The notes beneath the pieces were generated by a model. The model had not been told where the DNA came from and ran no database searches. It saw only the letters and a list, made by a program, of their open reading frames with translations. From assembly GCA_964397655.1 (NCBI GenBank), contig CAYNKA010000013.1:36302-100301 (forward strand): a DNA stretch of 64,000 nucleotides. The letters are read 5' to 3'. The DNA is from CAYNKA01 sp964397655. GTDB taxonomy: Bacteria > Spirochaetota > Spirochaetia > DTKZ01. The position numbers were made by a program, and so were the translations under genes. Shown here piece by piece: positions 1 to 7,692 of the stretch. Each line of letters starts with the position of its first letter. Position 1 is the stretch's first letter.

Positions 1-647
1 GGCATCTGGCGGAATACACCGAGCTTCCGGGAAGGGGGGGCGAAATCTCCTACGATCGTTCCCTGCCGAACCTTCTCGAGTCCTTCGTACGGCTTCATCC
101 GGATTTTTCGTACAACGGCGCCAGGGGCGTCATCGCGCTCACGGGATACAACGGCGTCTTCGGCTACAAGACCCAGGCGGTCGGAGTTCCGTCCTATCCC
201 AAAGAACGGGACGCGGCGGTCAAGGTGGCGGAAAAGCTGAAGGCGATGGGCTGGTCGTTCTGTTCCCATACCTATTTCCACCGGGACCTCGCCAAGATCT
301 CGCCGGAGACCTTGAGACGGGACACGGAGCGATGGAAGACCGAGGTCGCCTGCATCGTGGGCCGAAGCGACGTCCTCATCTATCCCTTCGGGAGCAGGAT
401 GCCCGAAGACGGACCGAACTTCGCCTATCTGCGCAGCCAGGGCTTTTCGATCTTTCTCGGCGCGAGCAACGCTCCCTACGAGAAGATCGCGGCCGACCAC
501 ATCACCGCCTGCCGCCTTCCCATCGACGGCAACGCTCTCCGCGGACGATACGGCGATCTTTCCCGCTTCGCCGATTTCAGGAACCTGTTCGACGCGACCC
601 GCGGTCTCGCGACGGTGAGGATCGGGCGGCCCGTGCCCCGGCATTGA
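1..647 (+). CDS. Polysaccharide deacetylase-like protein, 3' part
   Basis: The frame is open from the left edge, so the start lies outside the window. The visible 214 residues resemble the C-terminal half of a NodB-type carbohydrate esterase, which removes acetyl groups from cell-wall or extracellular glycans. I see SHTYFH, which fits the H(S/T)xxxH zinc-binding motif, and YPFGSR, which resembles the later active-site loop of the family. The first catalytic Asp-Asp motif would lie upstream and cannot be checked. The end, a TGA after PRH, is followed by a 109-base gap before the next gene. Confidence 0.7.
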   Translation, partial: HLAEYTELPGRGGEISYDRSLPNLLESFVRLHPDFSYNGARGVIALTGYNGVFGYKTQAVGVPSYPKERDAAVKVAEKLKAMGWSFCSHTYFHRDLAKISPETLRRDTERWKTEVACIVGRSDVLIYPFGSRMPEDGPNFAYLRSQGFSIFLGASNAPYEKIAADHITACRLPIDGNALRGRYGDLSRFADFRNLFDATRGLATVRIGRPVPRH

Positions 648-756
648 GACCGGTATCCTAAGATCGGAATTCCTATCATTTCAGTAGTTTTTTCATAAAA
701 AATACTCCTTTTTACAATATTTCCATTCACTACCGGTTTACTCTTGATTTCATCGT

Positions 757-2148
757 ATGTTTTCAAGGAGGCACCGGTATGGTGTACAAACGCTCGCCAT
801 TTCGAACCCTGAAGACCTGACCTTCGGTTTCTCACGGCATCCCGTAACCAGCCCACGCGGGCTCGTCATAGGAAAAGGAAAGGTCTATCCCGAACTCAAC
901 TTCACCCTGCCCCCGATGTCCATCAACCCCGATACCCGGCAGGAGGTCCGGGATCATTACCGCGGAATCGTAACCGACGCTCTCATGCGCGCGGTAGACC
1001 TCCATATGGAAGGACTCGTCTTCGAGTTCGAAACCCTCCTCGAGATGACCCTCGACCCCGGGATCGGCACCGAACTCGTGGCGATCATGAACGAGGTCTG
1101 CGAGGATTTCTACCGGAAGTACGGCATAAAAAGCGAAATCCGCCTCACCCCGAACGACACACGCGACTTCGAACGGCCGGTGCGCATGCGGACCTCGAAG
1201 TACCTCGATTCCATGTTCAAGCTCTTCGAGGACGGGGCGAAAGCCGGGGGAAATTTCCTCTCGATCGAGAGCACGGGCGGCAAGGAAGTCCACGACGAGG
1301 CCCTCATGAACTGCGACACCGTGAACATGATCTTCGCCCTCTCGGTGCTCGGCGTGCGCGACATGAAATTCCTATGGAAGCGCATCGTCGACATCGCGAA
1401 GAGGACCGGCACCATCGCCGGAGGGGACACGGCCTGCGGGTTCGGCAACACGGCTATGGTGCTCGCCGAGAAGAAATACATCCCTCGGGTGTTCGCCGCG
1501 GTCGTCAGAGTCGCGACCGTGGTCCGGACCCTCGTGGCGCTGGAAGAGGGGGCCCTGGGACCGGACAAGGACTGCGGCTACGAAGGGCCCTTCCTCAAAG
1601 CCATCACCGGAAGACCTATCTCCATGGAGGGCAAGACCGCGGCCTGCGCGCACTTCAGTCAGGTCGGGAACGTGGCCGCCGCGGCCTGCGATCTCTGGTC
1701 GAACGAATCGGTCGCGAACGTCAAGCTCCTCTCGGGCATGGCGCCCACGGCCTACCTCGAGCAGCTGGAGTACGACACGAGGCTCATGAACAAAGCCATT
1801 GAACTCGGGACAAGGCCTCAGCTTCAAAAGCTCTTCGTCGAGAGCGACGTCCGCCTCGATCCCCAGGCTCTCGTCCTCGCCCCCGCCTCGGTCGTCGAGA
1901 TCTCGAAGGCGATCGTTTCCGGCAAGACCTACACGGAGGCCGCCGTGAAGGGCGCGGGAAAGGCTTTGGACCTCATCGAGAACGCGTACAGGGAAGGAAG
2001 TCTCGCGCTCGTAGAACGGGAGGCGGTTTATATCGACTCGATTCGGGACGATCTCGCGCGGATTCCGAACGATGAAGGGAAGTTCGTCGATATGGTGATT
2101 CCCTTTCTCGATCCGGAAAAAGTGATCCTGAGCGAGTACGGGCTCTGA
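757..2148 (+). CDS. mtaB: MtaB-type methanol:corrinoid methyltransferase, start apparently frameshifted
   Basis: The protein matches the zinc-dependent MtaB family, which moves the methyl group of methanol or a related methyl donor to the cobalt of a partner corrinoid protein. Counting from base 757, the expected zinc ligands are Glu171 (LSIESTGG), Cys227 (GGDTACG) and Cys273 (KDCGYE), and the conserved EGKTAACAH stretch follows. Length is close to the roughly 460 residues of the family. The start is odd. A strong AAGGAGG at 765-771 sits 7 nt before ATG 779, but that ATG is out of frame and stops after 13 codons. One extra A in the AAA at 786-788 would give MVYKTLAISNPED, a normal MtaB beginning. 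Either the base is missing from the assembly or the gene is mutated. A corrinoid protein (26053) and a corrinoid activator (24066) lie 22 kb away. The true methyl donor is not proven. Confidence 0.85.
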   Translation: MFSRRHRYGVQTLAISNPEDLTFGFSRHPVTSPRGLVIGKGKVYPELNFTLPPMSINPDTRQEVRDHYRGIVTDALMRAVDLHMEGLVFEFETLLEMTLDPGIGTELVAIMNEVCEDFYRKYGIKSEIRLTPNDTRDFERPVRMRTSKYLDSMFKLFEDGAKAGGNFLSIESTGGKEVHDEALMNCDTVNMIFALSVLGVRDMKFLWKRIVDIAKRTGTIAGGDTACGFGNTAMVLAEKKYIPRVFAAVVRVATVVRTLVALEEGALGPDKDCGYEGPFLKAITGRPISMEGKTAACAHFSQVGNVAAAACDLWSNESVANVKLLSGMAPTAYLEQLEYDTRLMNKAIELGTRPQLQKLFVESDVRLDPQALVLAPASVVEISKAIVSGKTYTEAAVKGAGKALDLIENAYREGSLALVEREAVYIDSIRDDLARIPNDEGKFVDMVIPFLDPEKVILSEYGL

Positions 2149-2151
2149 GGT

Positions 2152-2185
2152 TTGCGATCGGGCGGAGTTCGCATATAATGCCCTC
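2152..2185 (+). promoter_or_regulatory. Sigma70-type promoter giving a leaderless transcript
   Basis: A TTGCGA -35 (2152-2157), 16-nt spacer and perfect TATAAT -10 (2174-2179) end only 6 nt before ATG 2186. The predicted transcription start falls on or next to the A of the start codon, and there is no ribosome binding site. Confidence 0.7.
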
Positions 2186-2866
2186 ATGAAACTCCCCTAT
2201 CGCTGTATCATCATGGATCACGACGACACGACGGTCCTGAGCACACCCCTCATCCACTATCCCGCGCACGTGGAGACGATGAGGAAGATAAGGCCCGGCC
2301 GAGAGCCCGTTACCCTGGAGGAATGGTTCAGGAAAAACTTCGATCCCGGAGTCATGGAGTTCCTCAGGAACGGCCTCGGCTTCACCCAGGACGAGATCGA
2401 GGAGGAGTACCGGATATGGAGGGACTTCACGACGAGCCGCGTGCCGGACTTCTTCCCGGGCATGCTCGACCTGCTCGCCGCCTTCCGCGAGGCGGGCGGG
2501 ATCGTGGCCGTGGTCTCGCATTCGGAGGCCGACCTCATCGAGCGCGACTACCTCGATGTTTCGAGAAAGGCGGGGAGGGAACCCTTCGTTCCGGACCGGA
2601 TCCACGGCTGGACGAGGGAGGAAGCCAAGCGCAAGCCTCATCCTTATCCGGTTCTGGCGATCCTGGAGGAGTTCCGCATAGAGCCGCGGGAGGCCCTCGT
2701 CGTGGACGACCTCCGGCCGGGAGTCGAGATGGCGAAGGCCGCGGGCGTCGAATGCGCGGCCGCGGGTTGGGGCCACGACATCGGCGAGATCCGCTCCTAC
2801 ATGCTGGCGCACTGCCGCCGGTACTTCTCCACGGTGGAGGAGTTTCGGGCCTTCGCCCTTCCCTGA
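2186..2866 (+). CDS. HAD-superfamily hydrolase
   Basis: A 226-residue haloacid-dehalogenase-like phosphatase. The N-terminal MDHDDTTV is the DxDxT nucleophile motif, VSHS is motif II, KRKPHP carries the motif III lysine, and VVDDLRPG is the acidic motif IV. A helical cap lies between about residues 20 and 90. Such enzymes hydrolyse small phosphate esters; the substrate is not apparent. The gene has its own promoter with the -10 box just before the ATG and no ribosome binding site, so it is probably read from a leaderless mRNA. It faces the caspase-like gene tail to tail. Confidence 0.85.
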   Translation: MKLPYRCIIMDHDDTTVLSTPLIHYPAHVETMRKIRPGREPVTLEEWFRKNFDPGVMEFLRNGLGFTQDEIEEEYRIWRDFTTSRVPDFFPGMLDLLAAFREAGGIVAVVSHSEADLIERDYLDVSRKAGREPFVPDRIHGWTREEAKRKPHPYPVLAILEEFRIEPREALVVDDLRPGVEMAKAAGVECAAAGWGHDIGEIRSYMLAHCRRYFSTVEEFRAFALP

Positions 2867-2902
2867 GGCGCCCGTCCGGGCAGGCCGGAACGAGCCGCCG
2901 AG

Positions 2903-5900
2903 TTACTTACTGAGCGGGAAAGCGAACTTCGCGTAGATATTGTCCCGGTCGACCGTCGGGTGCTGCTCGCAGTCCGCCCGGAGCGTCTTCACGAGCTTCG
3001 GCACCTCCGCGGACACGTAGGCCCGGAGTTCGTCCGTGGACACGAGCCCGTCCTTGTCCGCGTCAGCCGCGGGGGTCCTGAACGCCTCCAGGATCTTGAG
3101 CGTGAAGGCGCCCTGCTTCCAACTCACGGATTCGTCCGCCTCGTAGGAATACTCCCCGCCCCGGCTTCCCGAGAACACGATCGCCCCGCTCCGCCGCACG
3201 AGGTCGTTGTAGATCCACCGGTCCCGCTCCCCGAGCGCCCGCGCCACCGCCCGCTGCTCCACCGAGATTCCCCGGCTTCCCGCGGCCTCCAGGGACCGCG
3301 CCCGGAGTCCCCGCCCGCCCGCGGCGGCCACGGAGACTCCCCCCACGTCCGCCTCGCCCGACTGGCAGGTGTCCATCAGGAAGAGCTTCTTCCTCGGCCC
3401 GATCCCCTGCAGAAGATCCTCGATCGCCGAGAATTCCACCGCCATGCTCCGCACGTCCCTCCGTTTCGCGTCCGCGGTGAGGTAATAGTAGGCGTAGTCC
3501 GAAGCATCGACCTTCTCCCCCGCCGGGAGTTCCTCGCCGAGGAGCCGGCCCTTCCTATCCACCTGCACCCCGTGACCCGCGATGAACAGCACGAACACGT
3601 CGTCGACCCCGGCGCTTTTCAGGAAATCCTTCGCCCCGAGCACGTTCTTCTTCGTCGCCTCCCCGTCCGCGTACACCCGGGTATGCACCTTGCCGTAGGC
3701 CCCGCCTTCCATCTTCTTGAACGCCGCTTCCAGGTCCCGCGCGTCCTTCGCCGCGTACCTGAGGTCCGGGATCGCGGGGCTGTCCGCGTAGTCCGACACC
3801 CCGAAGGCGAGGAAGTACAGGTCCGGCTTCGAGCCTCCGCCATAGGATACGTACCGGGCAGTCCGAAAGCTCTCGGCGCCTCCCGAGTCCAGGCAGGACA
3901 CCTCGATCTTGTTCGTCCCCGAGGAGAGCTCGATCCGTTCCTTCACCGCCGCGGTCTTCCCCGAGACGGCCCTGCCTTCCGCTCCGAAGAGCGGCACGTC
4001 GTTCACGTACACCTGATACCGCTTGAGTTCACGGCTCTTCGAGCTCAAGGCTACGTCGAGGGAATAAAACTTCCCGTCCTGCCTCTCGGCGGCGATCCTC
4101 GCCTCCGGCACCTCGTAGTCCTTCGCGAGATCGGCTTCCGCGATCCCGAGGCGGCGCAGGCGCTTCCTCCACTCCTCCCGGTAGCGGGACACGAGGCCCG
4201 CGTCCTTGTTCCCGAGCTTCTCCAGCATGAGGTCCGGCCGGTTGTTCCGCGCCGCGAACTGGTCGATGTTCCACGCCTCCCAGCCCTTCACCATGGCGAC
4301 GAGTTCCCCCGAGGCGGGACTTCCGTCCCAGTACCCTTCGGGCGTCCAGGTGAGCCATTCCCCCTCCGGCGTCGCCACCGAGGTCGTGAGGAGGTCTCCG
4401 GAGGCGACGTCCCAGACCCGGAGCGTCCCGTCCTCGGACACGGAGACGAGCTTCTTCCCGGCATCGGCGAAGGCCAGGCTCAGGACCGGGCCGGTATGAC
4501 CCTTGAGCTTGCGAACGGCTCCGCCGTTCCAATCCCAGAGCCGGACGATCATATCGTCACCCGCGGACGCCCCGTACCTGCCGTCGAGAGAGAAGGCGAC
4601 GCCGCGTACGAAAGCGTCCTGGCCATTTTTCGATACGATGCGTTTCTTTTCGACGTCGTAGAGCGTGACTTCCCCTCCTCCGGTCATGATCCGCTTTCCG
4701 TCCCGTGAAAGCGCCATGGCGCGAAGCGTCGCGCCGCTCCAATACGAAGGAAGGACGAAAAGCTGTTTTCCGCTTTCGGCGTCCACCACCCGCACGTTCC
4801 GTTCGCTCGTCGCGATCGCGATCCTTTTTCCGTCCGGCAGAAACGCCGCTCCCGGCGATATCTCCAGCTTGGCTAAGGGAAAAGACCACGAAACCTTTCC
4901 CGTCGCGGCGTCCATGAGCGCCATGCTGCGATCGTCCCTACCGACAAGGACCTTATTTCCGTCCGGCGAGAATACCGCGACGTCGATTCCGCTCCGCTGC
5001 TTGAGAAGCGTCCCGATCTCGCTTCCCGAGGCGAGATCCCAGAGGCGGACGGTCCCGTCCCTGGATCCGGAAACCGCCTTCTTTCCGTCGAAAGAAAAAG
5101 CGACCGATTCTACTGCGTCCGTATGGCCCCGCAGAGTCCTGAGCGTCTTTCCCGTCATCAGGTCCCAGAGCTTGAGCGTATTATCGAAAGATCCGGTCAG
5201 AGCCGTCTTTCCGTCAGGCGAGACCGCGACCTTCGCGATGAGCGGGGCCTTGCCCTTCAAGGTCCTGATCTCCGCGCCGGAAGCGAGGTCCCAGAGCTTG
5301 AGGGACAGATCGCGGGAGGCGGAAAGGACGCTCTTCCCGTCGGGCGAAACCGCCAGCGCATAGACCCAGTGCCCGTGCCCCCGGAAGGTCTTGAGCGCCT
5401 TCCCCGTGGCGTGGTCCCAGAGTTTCACGGTCTTGTCGTAGGAGGAGGAAAGCACGCCCTTCCCGTCCATCGTGAAGGCCGCGAAGGTGATAGAGTCGTC
5501 GTGGCCCCGGAGTCGCGAGTTCGGGATCTCGCTCCCCGACTCGAGGTCGAAGAGGGCGATGAAATCGTTCTTGGCGCTGGCCAAGGCCGAGCCGAAGCTG
5601 CCGAGGACGGTCCTGCCGTCGGGCGAATAGGCCACGGAATAGGCGCGGCGGTTCATGACCGGGAAGGTCTTGAGGAGGCCGCCGTTTTTGAGGCCGAAGA
5701 GGTTCATGCCCTTCTCGTCCGATCCCGTGAGGAAGGTGAGGCCGTCGGGAGCGAGCTCCGCGCAGTTGAGGATGTCCTTCACCTCGAACTGCCGAACGAT
5801 CTTCCCCGAGGCGCGGCCGAGGACCCGGACGACGCCGAAGAGATCGACCGAGAAGACGGACGCCTCGTCCCCGGGGATGAAGGCCGCCTTGATGATGCTG

Positions 5901-6322
5901 CGGGGCTTTTCGCCCTTGTAGGCCCAGAGCTGCTTCCCGGTCTCGGCGTCCCAGAGCCGTACGGTCTCGTCTTCGGAGCCCGACAGGACCTGCCTGCCGT
6001 CCGGGGAAAAGGCGAGAGTCTTCACCGATTCGCCATGGCCACGGAACTGCCTGATTTCCTTACCCGAGGCGAGATCCCAAAGGATGATCGCGTTGTCCGA
6101 GCCGCCCGAAATCGCCCTCTTCCCGTCCGGGGAAAAGGCGACCGCATGGATCGAGTCCGAGTGTCCCCGCTGGAGGACGAGTTCGGGCCGGGAAACGGCG
6201 TCCTGGGCCGAAAGGACCTGGGCGGCCAGCAGGAAAACGAGCGCCGAGGCGGCACCGAGGAAACATCCGGAGCGGCCTGAAAAGGCGCATTTCAAGGTGA
6301 GAGACGGAGAACGTTTTCGCAT
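2903..6322 (-). CDS. Secreted WD40-repeat caspase-like (C14) peptidase with EF-hand
   Basis: This 1139-residue protein has a signal peptide (about residues 1-39, ending LSAQ). About 14 WD40 blades follow (residues 50-660, recurring FSPDGK and LWDxxxGK), enough for two beta-propellers. After a linker comes a caspase/metacaspase-fold domain (about 830-1075) with the His-Cys dyad visible as His917 (FIAGHGV) and Cys986 (LMDTCQSGE). A canonical EF-hand loop lies at 1087-1098 (DADKDGLVSTDE). WD40-orthocaspase fusions are known in bacteria, usually as regulated proteases of unknown target; the signal peptide puts this one outside the cytoplasm. The EF-hand suggests calcium control, as in metacaspases, but that is inference. 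It stands alone and converges with the HAD gene. Confidence 0.88.
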   Translation of the reverse strand: MRKRSPSLTLKCAFSGRSGCFLGAASALVFLLAAQVLSAQDAVSRPELVLQRGHSDSIHAVAFSPDGKRAISGGSDNAIILWDLASGKEIRQFRGHGESVKTLAFSPDGRQVLSGSEDETVRLWDAETGKQLWAYKGEKPRSIIKAAFIPGDEASVFSVDLFGVVRVLGRASGKIVRQFEVKDILNCAELAPDGLTFLTGSDEKGMNLFGLKNGGLLKTFPVMNRRAYSVAYSPDGRTVLGSFGSALASAKNDFIALFDLESGSEIPNSRLRGHDDSITFAAFTMDGKGVLSSSYDKTVKLWDHATGKALKTFRGHGHWVYALAVSPDGKSVLSASRDLSLKLWDLASGAEIRTLKGKAPLIAKVAVSPDGKTALTGSFDNTLKLWDLMTGKTLRTLRGHTDAVESVAFSFDGKKAVSGSRDGTVRLWDLASGSEIGTLLKQRSGIDVAVFSPDGNKVLVGRDDRSMALMDAATGKVSWSFPLAKLEISPGAAFLPDGKRIAIATSERNVRVVDAESGKQLFVLPSYWSGATLRAMALSRDGKRIMTGGGEVTLYDVEKKRIVSKNGQDAFVRGVAFSLDGRYGASAGDDMIVRLWDWNGGAVRKLKGHTGPVLSLAFADAGKKLVSVSEDGTLRVWDVASGDLLTTSVATPEGEWLTWTPEGYWDGSPASGELVAMVKGWEAWNIDQFAARNNRPDLMLEKLGNKDAGLVSRYREEWRKRLRRLGIAEADLAKDYEVPEARIAAERQDGKFYSLDVALSSKSRELKRYQVYVNDVPLFGAEGRAVSGKTAAVKERIELSSGTNKIEVSCLDSGGAESFRTARYVSYGGGSKPDLYFLAFGVSDYADSPAIPDLRYAAKDARDLEAAFKKMEGGAYGKVHTRVYADGEATKKNVLGAKDFLKSAGVDDVFVLFIAGHGVQVDRKGRLLGEELPAGEKVDASDYAYYYLTADAKRRDVRSMAVEFSAIEDLLQGIGPRKKLFLMDTCQSGEADVGGVSVAAAGGRGLRARSLEAAGSRGISVEQRAVARALGERDRWIYNDLVRRSGAIVFSGSRGGEYSYEADESVSWKQGAFTLKILEAFRTPAADADKDGLVSTDELRAYVSAEVPKLVKTLRADCEQHPTVDRDNIYAKFAFPLSK

Positions 6323-6433
6323 GATGAGACCCCGATAATCTGATAGTTTTTATCTTGCAGGAAGATCCCGCTCGTTTTTTCATGCAGGCCGCGACGGAAA
6401 GACGGATCGCAGCCTGATCGTGCATGATTTTAG

Positions 6434-6571
6434 CACGATTTTCCGAAAAGACACATCACCGGAACGGACGCCTCCTTCGCCGCCCTCGCCGCGGCCACGG
6501 GAAACGCCGTCGTAACCTTCGACAAGGGATTCAGGAGATTCGAAGGAGTCGAGGTCGAAATCCCGGAGTGA
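6434..6571 (+). pseudogene. C-terminal remnant of a VapC-type PIN-domain protein
   Basis: The frame from 6434 to the TGA at 6569-6571 reads HITGTDASFAALAAAT, NAVVTFDKGFRRF, EGVEVEIPE. This is the end of a PIN-domain toxin: the TFDKGF aspartate normally belongs to the acidic RNase site. There is no start codon, no N-terminal half and no antitoxin. An in-frame stop lies directly upstream at 6431. It is a decayed toxin-antitoxin locus fragment between the caspase gene and a broken lipoprotein gene. Confidence 0.6.
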
Positions 6572-6590
6572 GCCGCTTCTTTTCCCGTGC

Positions 6591-7581
6591 TTACAGTTTC
6601 TCGTCGGCCCCTCGGTCGTAGGAACCCGCCGGGCGGGCGTCGCCGTCGATGTCGGTTGTCACGTTCCCGTAGGCCGCGGTTCCTGATGACGACCTCGCTC
6701 GCCGCGCTGATGCCCTGAAGATAGATCCCGAACGGGCCGACGGTTCCCGAGGTTCCCGTATTGGTCACGAGGATGATATTGCCCTTCACGGCCAGCGAGG
6801 TGTCGACGGCCGGGGCGTCGGAGCGCGAGATCCCGTAGGCCCTCATCGAGTTCGCCGTCGTCCCCGAGCAGGCCACGGCGATGGAATGGGCTGTCGTGGT
6901 CGTATACTCGCTATTCTCGATGGTGAATCCTTCGAGGACGTCGGCGTTCGTGAGCGCGGCGTCCGAGACTGAAACCAAGTTCCCCAGGGTACTGCTCGAG
7001 ATCTTGGTCTCGTTCGCCGTGAAGTCGCGCGAGGCGAAGTCGGCGGAGTATCCGCCCGGGAGGGATATTCCCCCGATCATGGAGATCGTCTCGGTGATCG
7101 GATGCGTCCCTCCGGCGACCCGGACCGAGCTCAAGTTCTTCGCGTCCGCGATCGAGGGCCCGGCGACGATCGTGTTCACGGGGTGGTCCGGCGAGAGGCC
7201 GGAATCGGAGACGCTCCCCGCCGCCGAAACATAGACGGAGTCGTCCGGGTCCGTGACCGAGAAACGCAGCCGGGGGACGACCACGGCGTTCTGACCTGAA
7301 ACGGTTATGCCGACCGCCACGGCGACGCCGCCCGAGTCCAGCGTAACGGCCGAACCGGTCACCGATGCAGCGTCCAGCGTCTTGTTGAACGTGACGGTGA
7401 TCGAGGGTTTCAAATCGTCGACTACCGCGTTCTCGGCTATGCTGAAGCCCGTGAGCGCGAAGACGGCGTTCGCACCGCCGTCTGAATCGTCGGTATCGTC
7501 GTCTTCCGAAACCTTGAGTTCATTACAGGAAGCGAAAGCGAAGAACGCAAGGACCGGAAACAGAGGGAACAGCTTCTTCAT
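6591..7581 (-). pseudogene. Frameshifted or internally deleted beta-helix-type lipoprotein
   Basis: The N-terminus (MKKLFPLFPVLAFFAFASC) is a lipoprotein signal with the lipobox Cys at residue 19. A low-complexity acidic linker, an Ig-like segment (about 40-130) and a choice-of-anchor/beta-helix-like region follow. The original frame is sensible down to SEVVIRN near base 6690. It then turns into an Arg-rich stretch that runs antisense through the PIN remnant. In another frame the sequence from about 6675 down to TAA 6591-6593 reads AAYGNVTTDIDGDARP and SYDRGADEKL. DIDGDxRP...DxGADE is the usual last motif of such surface proteins. So the real end is at 6591, and the gene has lost bases, perhaps a whole internal segment, near 6680-6690. 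Confidence 0.7.
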
Positions 7582-7653
7582 TCATTGAACTGCGCAATAT
7601 TTGATTGTCCCGTCGCGAACAGGCCGGAAATCGAGGGCCTACCTTGCGACCGC

Positions 7654-7683
7654 TTGCATCATCTTCCTCTTCGCGGCTACAGT
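7654..7683 (+). promoter_or_regulatory. Sigma70-type promoter close to start codon
   Basis: TTGCAT (7654-7659), an 18-nt spacer and TACAGT (7678-7683) precede ATG 7693 by 9 nt. There is no Shine-Dalgarno sequence in between, so a leader of only about 0-4 nt is predicted. Confidence 0.5.
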
Positions 7684-7692
7684 AGCGACCGT

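Noticed and set aside
2960..6280. Two long plus-strand frames opposite the caspase-like gene
   Set aside because: They are shadows of the WD40 repeats on the other strand, without motifs or ribosome binding sites.
6430..6590. Arg-rich C-terminal tail of the lipoprotein frame as real protein
   Set aside because: It reads antisense through the PIN remnant, and the true C-terminal motif of the lipoprotein lies in another frame ending at 6591.
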